A stretch of DNA of 64,000 nt from the NCBI GenBank assembly GCA_030737875.1, contig CM060918.1, positions 774,312,552 through 774,376,551 of the forward strand, read 5' to 3'. Within the stretch, counting starts at the first letter, position 1. The number at the start of each line of letters is the position of its first letter. The notes beneath the pieces were generated by a model. The model searched no databases and had not been told where the DNA came from. It worked only from the letters and a program-made list of their open reading frames with translations. Made by a program: the position numbers and the translations under genes. Source of the stretch: Allium sativum (Eukaryota; Streptophyta; Magnoliopsida; Asparagales; Amaryllidaceae). Shown here piece by piece: positions 1 to 11,089 of this stretch.

Positions 1-577
1 TCTTAACTTTTAAAGAAAATAAATTATTTCATATTATCAAGATTTGAAATAAATAATAAATTTTAAATGAAAACATGAATGTAGTTTTACTATATATATG
101 TATGTATGAGTTAAATTCAATCAAAGCTCCCTAATAATACAAATCGCATAATTACAACAATCAGTTTTAAAGTATTTGTGTGTTGACAAAATCCCTTTTA
201 TAAAATCCAAATATCTAATTGAAAATATTATGCATATATATAAACTTACAAGTCTAACGTTACACTTAGTTATGAAAGATAAAACATGGACAAATAATCT
301 AACATTTTATTAGTTGAGTATAAAATTAAATAAACCTTTAAGATATAATTTAATCCATTAACATGGACATAAATGAGCAAATGAATGCATGCATTGAAAA
401 CAAGGTAAGAGACTTGCATGCATGTATAGAAAAATAACGAAAATGAAATGAATTAAGTTGAAACGAATGAATGCAATATAAACTATAGTGAAACGTTAGA
501 ATTCAATGCAAAAAAATAAAAATAAAAAATATGATCCTTGTAGGTTGCATGCACAAGGTTTAAAATGTGAGTGAAAT

Positions 578-650
<73 letters not shown>

Positions 651-869
651 AAGGAATGAAATGAATGCATAATTAACATATTAATAAATCAACTTATCAA
701 CATATATTTATAAATCTCATTAACAACGTCTAAATCTTATTAAAAACTTTATGTTATTATTATTATTAAATACAAATTTTCTTCTTTCTCTTTTTCTGAC
801 GTATTTTCTAATAAAATTTTCTGAAATAAATTTTTTTTTAAATTGGCCCCAAAATTCCGGGTTGTTACA
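1..869 (-). mobile_element. Right terminal part of an LTR (element continues left of window)
   Basis: The stretch is AT-rich and non-coding and ends in CCGGGTTGTTACA, the same terminal motif that closes the LTRs ending at 29140 and 52020. Immediately after it, at 870, the sequence enters the interior of the chromovirus LTR, at the point matching 8913 of the intact copy. The simplest reading is an LTR element inserted into that LTR, with its other end and the missing 730 bp of the host LTR lying left of the window. By analogy with its relatives the sense strand is minus. I recognise no coding region; a minus-strand ORF at 749-937 spans the junction and is not a gene. The family is not identified. 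Confidence 0.55.
581..646. repeat. Compound microsatellite (CA)18(TA)15
   Basis: An uninterrupted run of about 18 CA units passes directly into about 15 TA units. It lies within the LTR-like sequence at the left edge and is likely length-polymorphic. Confidence 0.95.
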
Positions 870-2531
870 GTCGGTGTCATACGGCCCAAACATGCAATGT
901 AGTCAAATTGCGCTAGGTCCACCCTAGGGTGTATCAAGTCCTAGGGTGTCAACCTCAGACACCAATCAAGTATGCACTGTCTAGATCTACTGGTACCCGT
1001 GCCTGATTTTCCAACTCCGGACTATGTGCACGACCATAGTCCGCCTGGACCTACACCGGCGTACCTACTCAGCCGTCGTTTTGGTCGCTTACATGTCAGC
1101 CCAGTAATCGTGCCCCACCCTAGCCTAGTCCTAGGGTCTTATGATACTATCAAGAGGGTTACTGCTGCAAAAGACCACACAACTAGGGTTTCCTTAACGG
1201 GTTAAATGTGATTAACCCGATTCAAACGTGTTTTAAATTAGTTAAGTGTACCCAAGGTTCATGACTTAACCCCGATTAACCCATCAAGCCCAAATTGGTT
1301 AAGTATTAAGTGGACCATGACTTAACCCTAATCAGGAGGCATTCATTAACTTAATGCGCTTTAACCTCTCACATTAAACCCTGTTGTGGTTACTAGTTAA
1401 GCTGGGCGGGTCCGGGTAGCTTTACACCACAACTTGGTCTAACCTCGGGTTCGAGCACAACATGACCACCTTCTCACATTGGGTCCTATTGTTTGTAGCC
1501 ACTAGTTAAGCCGGGCGGGTCCGGGTAGATTTATGCTACAAACTCAACCCAACCTCGAGTTGGTCACACTCATATTTTCTAAGTGTCATGTCCATTATGT
1601 TTCCAAAACATAATTACCAGTTAACATATCACGTCATGTTATAAAAACCATGTTTATGTCATAATGTTACCCAACCCCAACGTAATCCCATCGTTTACAT
1701 AACCGCAACAACACATAAAGGATAAAATAGGGAACTTGGCATAATCATGACAAAAAGGTGTTGAAGCCACAAGTTTATCATGGTGGTATATGAGATGTAC
1801 ATATGTTCATATACTTGCATATTGCATTATTAGGCTTCAAAAGCATGCATAAAACCAAACTTAGCATATGAGTGATACATGGTGATAAATGACATGTAGA
1901 AGTTGCTAGAAGTTCGCATTTAGCCTAACATGCAAGTTATCATAAGGGATATGATAACTTCCATGTTGCCAAAATGCAACCTTTAACATAAAGCTTGAAG
2001 CTTTATACTCACAAACTCAAGTTTAACTTGCATAACATGATAACATGATCCATCCAAACTTGCATAACATAGCAACATGTGTCAATGATAATGATCAACC
2101 AAACTTGCATATCATAATGATCAACCAAACTTGCATAATGATCAACCCCAAACTTGCATCATTCATTTAACTTTAGAGTTCAATAAAAAGAAAGTAGAAA
2201 AGGGCTTACAATGCTATGAAGACACAAATAAATAGTTATTATAAAGATTGAGATGAAGCCCTTATGCAATCACCAAAAAGACCCAAATATGCAAGCTCCC
2301 AATGAAAAACCCTTGAGCCAAATCAATAAAAACCCTTGCTTTGTAATAGAAATGTTGCAACTTGACTTGAATGCAAACTAAGAACACTCATACAAGCTTG
2401 AATACACTTGTATGATCTCAAAATCTCTCATAGAAATTAACTTAGGAATTTTAGCATGAGAGTGTAGGCCATGAGAGGAACAAATTTGACATAGTTTAGT
2501 TGTAGGATTGAATAATGGTGATTTAGGCTAG

Positions 2532-2540
2532 GTTTAGGGG
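2532..2540 (-). promoter_or_regulatory. Probable TATA box in 3' LTR
   Basis: The minus strand reads TATAAAAAG. The same place in the other LTR (10608-10617) also has a TATA box, which supports a core promoter role. Confidence 0.5.
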
Positions 2541-2672
2541 TCTTTTTATAGAAGATTAGGATAGTATTAGCCATAGGATTAACCCTAGATTCAATCCAAG
2601 CCATCAAATCCCGTCACAAGCCTCCAAAATAGGTCAAAACAGCCAAAACAGGTGCACCAGGTTGCCTGGGCC

Positions 2673-2775
2673 GACCAGGCAGGTCGACCCTGGGGTCGAC
2701 TCCCCAGTCAACCTGGTGGGCAGGTCGACTCCCCAGTCGACCTGACCCAGGTTGACTCCCAGGTCGACCTGGCCT
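2673..2775. repeat. GTCGAC-rich minisatellite, left copy
   Basis: Short GC-rich units of the form CCCAGGTCGACC are repeated in tandem within otherwise AT-rich DNA. I count five GTCGAC sites plus two that read GTCAAC and GTTGAC, changes expected from decay of methylated CpG. Confidence 0.85.
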
Positions 2776-3026
2776 GGGCGGGATTTTTCCCGCCTACCCT
2801 GAATTTTCTGAAATTCGAATCTGTTTTGAATTTGAATTTTTCGTGAAATTTGCGAGGCCATATCTCAGTCATACTGACTCCGATTTTCGAAAACTCAAAC
2901 TCTATTTCGCGTATTTTTCCGAGACGAACGCAATGGCACAGCCCGTTTCCCTTGATTCAGATTTTACAGTTTAATTCTGCCTTGATTTATGTTATAACAT
3001 GTTATTCAAAAATACGGGTTGTTACA

Positions 3027-3039
3027 TTCTCCCCTCCTT
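3027..3039 (-). other. Polypurine tract of the chromovirus
   Basis: The minus strand reads AAGGAGGGGAGAA directly before the 3' LTR start TGTAACAACCCG. This is the expected plus-strand primer site. The sense sequence just upstream, TTTCGGGGACGAAAT, recurs before the PPT of the element at 61545. Confidence 0.85.
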
Positions 3040-3598
3040 AAAGGATTTCGTCCCCGAAATCTCCAAGTTAGGAAGAACGTATCCTACCATCCATCATCCA
3101 TCTACTCAAAACATCATCCACGTGCAGTCATTGTCCTTAAAGGATTCTAAATGCTGTATGATCATATGCAAAGGTGTGTGTATATGTACTTATCTAATGC
3201 GAAAATCAGGCGGTTACTGATACCGTAAACCTCCTTAATGCAAAATATGTTAGTGAAATGAGTCCATATGTATGCAAATTCCTAACATAACTCATAGTCT
3301 CTACATGAGTGCACATAACATTCATCCATATGCAACATCCACGTGATAGCATAACAAGTTTCATCCATGAATAAGTATAAGCATTCATGCATATGCACCA
3401 TGAAAGTGTGTGAGCCGATCTTAGTGCCTAATGTGTATCATGCATCCACGAGTATCCACGTGCAAACACTTGCAACCATCAAGCATAACATGTTTCAAAT
3501 ACATGTTTCATCCAAAGGGTTTCTACCTAAGGTTCTCATGACAAGTTTAACGAGATAATAAGATAAACAGGATAAACGCGGATAAAAAGAAAGATATG
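3040..3598 (-). other. 3' untranslated region of the chromovirus
   Basis: About 560 bp lie between the integrase stop codon and the PPT. I see no gene here; the short ORFs on both strands are not supported by any recognisable domain. Confidence 0.6.
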
Positions 3599-5218
3599 TT
3601 AATTAGGAGAAGAGATCGAGAATGTACCCTCAAAAAGAAATGGGTAAAGCCCACGCATCTTCTCCTCGGTTTCCCAAGTCGCATCTTCGTCGGCTTCACC
3701 CCACTGAACTTTCACCAATTTGACTTCTCGATTCCTTAGCTTCTTGATTTCCGTTCCCAAGATACGAATCAGAGCTTTTCTCAAGGTTGCTTCTTTCTCT
3801 ACCTCAATGTCTTCAAGAATGCTTGGTTCAACCACCTCAGCGGATTCATGTAGGCACTTTCGGAGATGCGAGACATGAAAGACATTATGCATTCCGGCTA
3901 GCTTTTCGGGCAATTCCACCTTATAGGCCATCTTTCCAATTCTCTCTATGATAGGGAAGGGTCCCACGAACCTTGGTGCCAGCTTCCCCACTGCTCCAAA
4001 ACGTACCACATTACGCAAAGGAGAAACCTTCACGAAAACCATGTCTCCCACTTCGAATTCCAAATCTGCCCTTCGTCTGTCAGCATAGGATTTCTGTCTG
4101 TCTTGGGCCGCTTTCATCCGTCTTCTCACCAATTCAACTTTCTCGGATGTGTCCCGTATCATTTCGGGCCCAAGTATAAGTCTATCTGTTGTCTCCCACC
4201 AACAAGATGGTGACCTACACGGCCTCCCATACAAGGCTTCAAATGGTGCCATCCCTATGCTGGCTTGATAGCTATTATTGTATGCAAACTCTACAAGAGG
4301 AAGGTGGTCTTCCCAAGTACCACCGAAGTCGAGAACACAAAGCCTAAAGAGATCTTCTAGCACTCTATTCACCCTTTCGGTTTGGCCATCCGTCTGGGGG
4401 TGATAAGCTGTACTCAGATTCAATCGCGTACCCATCGCTTCTTGCAAACTATTCCAGAACTGGCTAGTGAAAATTGGGTCACGATCACTAACTATGCTAG
4501 AAGGGACTCCATGCAACCGCACTATCTCTCGAAGATAAATAGATGCCAGCCATAATGCGGTCCTCTTGCTCTTTACTGGGATGAAGTGAGCACTCTTCGT
4601 AAGTCTGTCAACTATGACCCATATGCTCGTGTTCCCTCTCCTTGACCTAGGCAATCCATCCACAAAATCCATAGAAATACTCTCCCACTTCCATTGCGGG
4701 ACCTCCAATGGATGTAATAGCCCACCTGGTTTTTTTGACTCGGCTTTCACTTGTTGGCACACCATGCACTTTGAAACATACTCTGCCACATCCCTCTTCA
4801 TTCCATCCCAAAAGAAAATGCGCTTCATATCCCTATACATCTTGTCCCCTCCAGGATGTATAGTCATCTTCGAGTGATGCGCTTCTTCAAGAACTCTATG
4901 GGCTAAATCTCCCACTCGAGGAACACATAATCTCCCATCACGCCTTAGCCATCCTTTATCATCAATAGTATATCTGGCAAGGTGACTAGACGTCTCACCA
5001 CGAATCATCTTGTCCATAACTTCGACTATCTGTGGATCTTCCCTCTGCGAAGCCCCAACTTGATCAAGAAGTGTGGGTCTAAGCTCAAGGGATGCTAATG
5101 AACCCGTCATCGACTCAACAGCCGTCGTGAAATCAAAGGTAGCCAAGAATTCCAAGTTCTTCATCTCAATGAACAAGGGGCTCAAAGTCAATCTTCTTCT
5201 GCTTAGTGCATCCGCCAC
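3599..5218 (-). CDS. Integrase-chromodomain part of chromovirus polyprotein
   Basis: This is the downstream half of the polyprotein, 539 residues, in the same frame as the upstream half and separated from it only by a TAG codon and ten codons. The first codon is GTG (Val in VVADALSRR), so it is not an independent gene. It carries the integrase zinc-binding HHCC region (two His near AHHSKMTIHPG, Cys pair CMVCQQ), then the catalytic core with Asp in ISMDFVDG, Asp in IVSDRDPIF and Glu in QTDGQTERVN, so D, D and E are all present. The GPF/Y-like segment GPFPIIERIG and FHVSHLRK follow. The last 60 residues form a chromodomain (KLVKVQWGEADEDATWE), thought to target integration by binding chromatin marks. 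The frame closes with TAA at 3599-3601. It appears intact. Confidence 0.93.
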   Translation of the reverse strand: MADALSRRRLTLSPLFIEMKNLEFLATFDFTTAVESMTGSLASLELRPTLLDQVGASQREDPQIVEVMDKMIRGETSSHLARYTIDDKGWLRRDGRLCVPRVGDLAHRVLEEAHHSKMTIHPGGDKMYRDMKRIFFWDGMKRDVAEYVSKCMVCQQVKAESKKPGGLLHPLEVPQWKWESISMDFVDGLPRSRRGNTSIWVIVDRLTKSAHFIPVKSKRTALWLASIYLREIVRLHGVPSSIVSDRDPIFTSQFWNSLQEAMGTRLNLSTAYHPQTDGQTERVNRVLEDLFRLCVLDFGGTWEDHLPLVEFAYNNSYQASIGMAPFEALYGRPCRSPSCWWETTDRLILGPEMIRDTSEKVELVRRRMKAAQDRQKSYADRRRADLEFEVGDMVFVKVSPLRNVVRFGAVGKLAPRFVGPFPIIERIGKMAYKVELPEKLAGMHNVFHVSHLRKCLHESAEVVEPSILEDIEVEKEATLRKALIRILGTEIKKLRNREVKLVKVQWGEADEDATWETEEKMRGLYPFLFEGTFSISSPN

Positions 5219-5248
5219 AACATTACCCTTGCCAGGGGTATAAGCTAT

Positions 5249-5251
5249 CTA
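5249..5251 (-). other. In-frame TAG stop splitting the polyprotein
   Basis: Translation reads [10 protein letters not shown], stop, IAYTPGKGNVVADALS with no frameshift. Related polyproteins run through this RNase H-integrase junction, so a single base change explains the break. One readable frame remains on both sides. Confidence 0.9.
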
Positions 5252-7987
5252 GAAGCCATAAGATGCCAAGAATTCCATCCACCTTTGCTGCCTTAGATTC
5301 AGATCTTTTTGTGAGAAGAGGTATTTGAGTGACTTGTGATCAGTATACAACTCAAACCTTTCGCCTAGAAGATAGTGGCGCCAGGATTTGAGTGCAAAGA
5401 CGATCGCTGCTAACTCCAAATCATGAGTGGGATAGTTCTTCTCATGAACTTTAAGTTGCCTACCCCCATAACATATCACTCTTCCCTCTTGCATTAGAAC
5501 AGCTCCTAACCCCGTACCACATGCATCGGTGTACACGGTAAATATCTTACCACTATCGGGTAATGCCAAAACTGGAGCTGAGGTAAGGGCTCTTTTGAGC
5601 TTTTGAAAAGCAAGCTCACACTCCAAGTCCCATGCAAAGACTAAGTTCTTCTTCGTCAACTTAGTAAGAGGGGCCGAAATCTTAGCGAAGTCCCTGATGA
5701 ACTTCCTATAGTAGCCCGCCAGACCGAGAAAGCTTCTTACTTCGGTCGCATTCCTAGGAGTCTTCCAATCTTGAACCACAACCACTTTCGCGGGATCCAC
5801 CGCTATGCCTTGCTTAGAAACTATATGTCCAAGAAACCGAACTTCCCTTCTCCAAAAATGACATTTGGAGAACTTGGCTTTCAACTGATGCGCTCTAAGC
5901 GTATCCATTACTTCCTTGAGATGCCCAGCATGCTCTTCCTCATCCTTTGAGAAGATCAGAATATCATCCACGAAGACAACAACAAACTTGTTGAGAAACT
6001 CCCTGAACACCCCACTCATCAAGTCTACGAAGTAGGCGGGTGCATTAGTCAATCCGAATGGCATGACAAGCCATTCAAAAAATCCATCTGGAGTCCTAAA
6101 CGCAGTTTTATCAATGCTATCCTCAGCTACTCTAAGCTGATGGAATCCGGTGGCTAGATCAAGCTGAGAGAAAATAGAAGCACCAACCAGCTGATCAAAG
6201 AGATCATCAATCCTCGGTAAAGGGTGCCTATTCTTCTTTGTCAGCTTGTTCAACTCTCGATAATCAACACATAGACGAAGCGAACCATCCGCCTTAGTAG
6301 CGAATACCACCAGAGCACCCCATTCAGAAATGCTTCGTCTAATAAAAATTTTCTCAAGCAACTCCTTGATTTGCTTACTGAGCTCTCTTCTTTCTCGTGG
6401 GGCCATGTGCCTAACGGGCAATGATACTGGCTTGGTATTATCGACTAGATAAATGCGGAAATCTATCTCTCGTTTAGGGGGTAACCCCTTAACTTCTTCA
6501 AAGACATCGGGATAGTCTCGGACCATCCTCACAGATTGCAGATCATCGATGGACGAGTCGAGAGATTCAGGATAACATAACATGACGGGACCTCTAGGGT
6601 TACAAGAGATTTCTAGGGAATTACCGAGGCGAGTCATGAGCCTCACCACCCTATGCTCACAATCGAGAATGGCTCCATAACAGGACAACCAATCCATGCC
6701 CAAGATCAACCCATATCCCGTGAACCCGAGAACATAAGCATTACACGTGAATTCTACGGTCAAGATAGAAATCTTCAAATCCACACAAATCATCGATAGA
6801 TGGGCGGAACCCCCAATTGGATTTGAAACACAAACGGGATCCTCAACTAGGCTAGTACTTAGGTGCAAACTTTCAACAATGTCAGAAGAGATAAAACTAT
6901 GCGATGCGCCAGAAACAAATAAGGTGCGAACAGGAAAATCAGAAATATAAACAAGACTTTCTACAGAAATACTACCTCGATCCTGAACTGGAGCGGAGTT
7001 GAGAGCATGCACTTGCCCCCCAGAAGGTCCTGCACGCTGATTCTGCCCTTGCCCTTGTCCTTGCTTCTTGGGGCAATCCTTGCTAAAATGTCCGATCTCT
7101 CCACAATGAAAGCATTCACCCGTCTTCCTCTTCTTCTTTCTACAGTCTTTAGCTATGTGCCCAACAATCCCACAGTAGTTGCATTTTCTTGGGTCCTTTG
7201 CCTTGGCCTTGTTGCCCTTGTTGTTCTTGTTGTTTTTGTTGTTCTGATTGCTCTGATTTCCTCCCCACTTGGAGTCTGTCTTCTTGGCTTGAGTCTCATT
7301 AGCCTTGACCTCCTTCTTGCCATTTTTATCATCTCCTTGAAGCAATGCCATGTCTACTAGCCCTTCAAAAGTGGCCCCCATAGGTATATGAGATAGGGCT
7401 AAACCTTGTAATGACTCATTCAACCCTCGTGCAAAGCGTAAAGCCTTCTTCTGGGGAGTGTTAATCATGTCCAAACCGAATCGGGCGAGCTTGTTAAACT
7501 CATTCACGTACTCCCTCACTGTCATGTCCCCTTGCTTCAAAGATATAAACTTCTCCAATTGCAAATTCGCCTCAGCTGATGATAGAAACTTAAGCCCAAA
7601 TCTTATCCTAAAGTCGGCCCAAGTCTCTATAGGCCTCGTAGCATTGGTGACCTCCCACCAATAAGCAGCTTCTTCTTTCAATAACCATGTCGCCAATAAA
7701 ACCCTTCTATGATCTTGCACATCAAAGATGGCGAAGAGATCTTCAGTTTCTTTCAACCAATTTCTTGCCTCCACAAAAGTCTCCGTCCTAATAAAGTTCT
7801 TGCCACCCATCGCCTTAAAGTCCTTACAAACTTTTGCGAAATCCGCTTGTGGATTCTGAGGAGGAGGAGGAGGAACCTCAGTTATATTGGGGGTATTTGC
7901 TGGGCCCACATCATTGGCCCTAGCTTCCAAGTACCTCCGGAACCATCCGGGAATGGTCACTCCCTCGGGAAGGTTAAGATCGGCCAT
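5249..7987 (-). CDS. Gag-protease-RT-RNase H part of chromovirus polyprotein
   Basis: The frame has 912 residues and starts at ATG 7987, about 180 bases after the primer site. Domains in order: Gag core (EEAAYWW to FNKLARFG, about 105-170), a basic Asn/Lys-rich linker, two CCHC zinc knuckles at about 269-282 and 292-305, a retropepsin-like domain near 350-450, reverse transcriptase with FVDD at about 672-675, and RNase H ([22 protein letters not shown]). Together they would build particles and copy the RNA. The protease motif reads [10 protein letters not shown]: Val358 stands where this family has its catalytic Asp, a one-base change (GAT to GTT). With the TAG at its end, this copy should not mature proteins on its own, though other domains look intact. 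Confidence 0.94.
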   Translation of the reverse strand: MADLNLPEGVTIPGWFRRYLEARANDVGPANTPNITEVPPPPPQNPQADFAKVCKDFKAMGGKNFIRTETFVEARNWLKETEDLFAIFDVQDHRRVLLATWLLKEEAAYWWEVTNATRPIETWADFRIRFGLKFLSSAEANLQLEKFISLKQGDMTVREYVNEFNKLARFGLDMINTPQKKALRFARGLNESLQGLALSHIPMGATFEGLVDMALLQGDDKNGKKEVKANETQAKKTDSKWGGNQSNQNNKNNKNNKGNKAKAKDPRKCNYCGIVGHIAKDCRKKKRKTGECFHCGEIGHFSKDCPKKQGQGQGQNQRAGPSGGQVHALNSAPVQDRGSISVESLVYISDFPVRTLFVSGASHSFISSDIVESLHLSTSLVEDPVCVSNPIGGSAHLSMICVDLKISILTVEFTCNAYVLGFTGYGLILGMDWLSCYGAILDCEHRVVRLMTRLGNSLEISCNPRGPVMLCYPESLDSSIDDLQSVRMVRDYPDVFEEVKGLPPKREIDFRIYLVDNTKPVSLPVRHMAPRERRELSKQIKELLEKIFIRRSISEWGALVVFATKADGSLRLCVDYRELNKLTKKNRHPLPRIDDLFDQLVGASIFSQLDLATGFHQLRVAEDSIDKTAFRTPDGFFEWLVMPFGLTNAPAYFVDLMSGVFREFLNKFVVVFVDDILIFSKDEEEHAGHLKEVMDTLRAHQLKAKFSKCHFWRREVRFLGHIVSKQGIAVDPAKVVVVQDWKTPRNATEVRSFLGLAGYYRKFIRDFAKISAPLTKLTKKNLVFAWDLECELAFQKLKRALTSAPVLALPDSGKIFTVYTDACGTGLGAVLMQEGRVICYGGRQLKVHEKNYPTHDLELAAIVFALKSWRHYLLGERFELYTDHKSLKYLFSQKDLNLRQQRWMEFLASYGF

Positions 7988-8166
7988 ACTGAAAAAGGAA
8001 AAAGATAGATTCAGAACGGAGTAACGAAGGATAGTGCTATGGCTTTTGGGGAATAGCCTTCTTAAAATAACTAGACTTTTCTTGGAAAATACCTAATTGG
8101 TTTTGAAAATAGTTTTTCAAAAGGTAAGTTTTAAAAACACTTTTGCTCAAATCTTGTAAACCTTAT
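7988..8166 (-). other. 5' leader of the chromovirus
   Basis: This is the non-coding stretch between the primer site and the gag start codon. I see no upstream ORF of note. Confidence 0.6.
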
Positions 8167-8178
8167 GCTCTGATACCA
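8167..8178 (-). other. Primer binding site, tRNA-iMet
   Basis: The minus strand reads TGGTATCAGAGC, the exact complement of the 3' end of plant initiator tRNA-Met, two bases from the LTR end. It fixes the strand and the 5' LTR. Confidence 0.95.
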
Positions 8179-10129
8179 AATGTAACACCCCACCTCCGCC
8201 AGGGTAACTCTTGCAAGCACACTAGCTTTGGAGGGGCGTTAAACAAGGTAAACATGCATGCAGATATCACAAGACAGAACATATAAGTAAAACAGAGTAA
8301 ACAAAGCAGCGGATCAAACTAGCATTTCAAAACCATAGTCATGTTACAACAAAGTACTTGATCATTATTTTCCAATAAACAAAGTCTAGAGAGAAACTTA
8401 AACTGGAAAACTGAAATACATAAAGTACTATCCCCAGAGTGAAGTGATAAACCATAGCTAGCTCAATGTCCAAAACCGTACATGAGCAAATCCAGTAAGC
8501 AAGCAGTAAAGATCCAAGCTAAGCTCCAATGTTCCCACCCTGAGAACCTGAGGGGGGGGGGAGGGGGAAACGGAAGAAAAGAGGCGAAAGAAAACAGGTC
8601 AGTCAAAAAGACTGGTAAGCCCTAACTACTATCTGTCCATGAACTAGTAAAGTTAACTGACATGAGAAGCTGAGATGAACATAAGGATAATAACATACTG
8701 TCATGATGATTAACTAGCAAGATAGATACAGGTGTCATCGCATAATCAAGGTTAAGTTTTGCACCACGGGTGTACTAGCATCCTAACATGTCAAGTAAAA
8801 ACAAGAATTGATCCCTTGGCCCAAGCTTGGCCCAATATCATGAGGTGACCTAAATCAAGGTACAACTACACGGTCTAGTTGATCGGCTCCCTATAAGCCT
8901 AACTCGTCAAGTGTCGGTGTCATACGGCCCAAACATGCAATGTAGTCAAACTGCGCTAGGTCCACCCTAGGGTGTATCAAGTCCCAGGGTGTCAACCTCA
9001 GACACCAATCAAGTATGCACAGTCTAGATCTACTGGTACCCGTGCCTGATTTTCCAACTCCGGACTATGTGCACGACCATAGTCCGCCTGGACCTACACC
9101 AGCGTACCTACTCAGCCGTCGTTTTGGTCGCTTACATGTCAGCCCAGTAATCGTGCCCCCCTAGCCTAGTCCTAGGGTCTTATGATACTATCAAGAGGGT
9201 TACTACTGCAAAGGACCATGCAACTAGGGTTTCCTTAACGGGTTAAATGTGATTAACCCGATCCAAACGTGGATTAAATTGGTTAAGTGTACCCAAGGTT
9301 CATGACTTAACCCCGATTAACCCATCAAGCCCAAATTGGTTAAGTATTAAATGGACCATGACTTAACCCTAATCAGGAGGCATTCATTAACTTAATGTGC
9401 TTTAACCTCTCACATTAGACCCTGTTGTGGTTACTAGTTAAGCCAGGCGGGTCCGGGTAGCTTTACACCACAACTTGGTCTAACCTCGGGTTCGAGCACA
9501 ACATGACCAACTTCTCACATTGGGTCCTATTGTTTGTAGCCACTAGTTAAGCCGGGCGGGTCCGGGTAGATTTATGCTACAAACTCAACCCAACCTCGAG
9601 TTGGCCACACTCGTATTTTCTAAGTGTCATGTCCATTATGTTTCCAAAACATAATTAAACGTTAACATATCACATCATGTTATAAAAACCATGTTTATGT
9701 CATAATGTTACCCAACCCCAACGTAATCCCGTCGTTTACATAACCGCAACAACGCATAAAGGATAAAATAGGGAACTTGGCATAATCATGACAAAAAGGT
9801 GTTGAAGCTACAAGTTTATCATGGTGGCATATGAGATGTACATATGTTCATATACTTGCATATTGCATTATTAGGCTTCAACAGTATGCATAAAACCAAA
9901 CTTAGCATATGAGTGATACATGGTGATAAATGACATGTAGAAGTTGCTAGAAGTTCGCATTTAGCCTAACATGCAAGTTATCATAAGGGATATGATAACT
10001 TCCATGTTGCCAAAATGCAACCTTTAACATAAAGCTTGAAGCTTTATACTCACAAACTCAAGTTTAACTTGCATAACATGATAACATGATCCATCCAAAC
10101 TTGCATAACATAGCAACATGTGTCAATGA

Positions 10130-10225
10130 TAATGATCAACCAAACTTGCATATCATAATGATCAACCAAAATTGCATATCATAATGATCAACCAAACTTG
10201 CATAATGATCAACCCCAAACTTGCA
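10130..10225. repeat. 26-bp tandem units in LTR
   Basis: Units containing AACTTGCATATCATAATGAT occur three times with small changes, against two in the other LTR (near 2095-2150). This is a replication-slippage difference between the two LTRs. Confidence 0.75.
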
Positions 10226-10607
10226 TCATTCATTTAACTTTAGAGTTCAATAAAAAGAAAGTAGAAAAGGGATTACAATGCTATGAAGACACAAATAAAT
10301 AGTTATTATAAAGATTGAGACGAAACCCTTATGCAATCACCAAAAAGACCCAAATATGCAAGCTCCCAATGAAAAACCCTTGAGCCAAATCAATAAAAAC
10401 CCTTGCTTTGTAATAGAAATGTTGCAACTTGACTTGAATGCAAACTAAGAACACTCATACAAGCTTGAATACACTTGTATGATCTCAAAATCTCTCATAG
10501 AAATTAACTTTGGAATTTTAGCATGAGAGTGGAGGCCATGAGAGGAACAAATTTGACATAGTTTAGTTGTAGGATTGAATAATGGTGATTTAGGCTAGGT
10601 TTAGGGG

Positions 10608-10617
10608 TTTTTTTATA
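10608..10617 (-). promoter_or_regulatory. Probable TATA box in 5' LTR
   Basis: The minus strand reads TATAAAAAAA, aligned with TATAAAAAG of the other LTR. Transcription of the element would start about 25-35 bases further left. Confidence 0.5.
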
Positions 10618-10738
10618 GAAGATTAGGATAGTATTAGTCATAGGATTAACCCTAGATTCAATCCAAGCCATCAAATCCCGTCACAAGCCTCCAAAATAGG
10701 TCAAAACAGCCAAAACAGGTGCACCAGGTTGCCTGGGC

Positions 10739-10838
10739 CGACCAGGCGGGTCGACCCCCAGGTCGACCCTGGGGTCGACTCCCCAGTCGACCTGACCCAG
10801 GTCGACTCCCAGGTCGACCCCCAGGTCGACCTGGTCTG
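10739..10838. repeat. GTCGAC-rich minisatellite, right copy
   Basis: Seven GTCGAC sites lie within 100 bp, separated by C- and G-rich spacers. The unit order differs from the left copy, so the array has changed since insertion. Confidence 0.85.
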
Positions 10839-11089
10839 GGCGGGATTTTTCCCGCCTACCCTGAATTTTCTGAAATTCGAATCTGTTTTGAATTTGAATT
10901 TTTCGTGAAACTTCGCGAGGCCATATCTCGGTCATACTGACTCCGATTTTCGAAAACTCGGACTCTATTTCGCGTATTTTTCCGAGACAAACGCAATGGC
11001 AAAGCCCGTTTCCCTTGATTCAGATTTTACAGTTTAATTCTGCCTTGATTTGTGTTATAACATGTTATTCAAAAATACGGGTTGTTACA

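Larger units (their letters stand above)
870..3026 (-). repeat. 3' LTR of the chromovirus, interrupted at its 3' end
   Basis: This matches 8913-11089 nearly base for base. Over the first 320 or so aligned bases I count about eight substitutions, so the copies are a few percent apart. It lacks the part equal to 8181-8912, because another LTR ends at 869. Compared with the right copy it has one fewer 26-bp unit near 2100-2160. It contains no gene; the short ORFs at 972-1205 and 2634-2861 recur in the other LTR and are shadows of LTR sequence. Confidence 0.92.
870..11089 (-). mobile_element. Ty3/gypsy chromovirus, Tekay/Del type, near complete
   Basis: All parts of a chromovirus are present in minus-strand order: 5' LTR (8181-11089), tRNA-iMet primer site (8167-8178), a gag-pol reading frame from 7987 to 3599, a polypurine tract at 3027-3039, and a 3' LTR (870-3026) that lacks its last 730 bp in this window. 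LTR ends are TGTAACAACCCG and GGGGTGTTACA. The integrase carries a C-terminal chromodomain, which with the long LTRs and primer points to the Tekay/Del lineage. It is inserted in the left LTR of the Sirevirus-like element: base 11090 continues that LTR at a point equal to 17957. The right-hand target duplication should be ACTTA; the left copy is outside the window. Confidence 0.93.
8181..11089 (-). repeat. 5' LTR of the chromovirus, full length
   Basis: The LTR is 2909 bp with ends TGTAACAACCCG (at 11089) and GGGGTGTTACA (at 8181) on the sense strand. It contains a G-rich run at 8552-8567 (ten G, one A, five G), a 26-bp repeat region near 10130-10225 and a GTCGAC array at 10739-10838. The part 8181-8912 has no partner in the left copy within this window. 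Confidence 0.94.

Noticed and set aside
2634..2861. ORFs on both strands over the GTCGAC array, also at 10681-10940
   Set aside because: The open frames are produced by the GC-rich tandem repeat and differ between the two LTRs.
5218..5248. Independent start for the integrase ORF
   Set aside because: The first codon is GTG, in frame with the upstream polyprotein and only ten codons after a TAG. It is the same gene broken by a stop.
7007..7360. 117-codon hydrophobic plus-strand ORF
   Set aside because: It is the reverse-strand shadow of the Gag zinc-knuckle and Asn/Lys-rich region.
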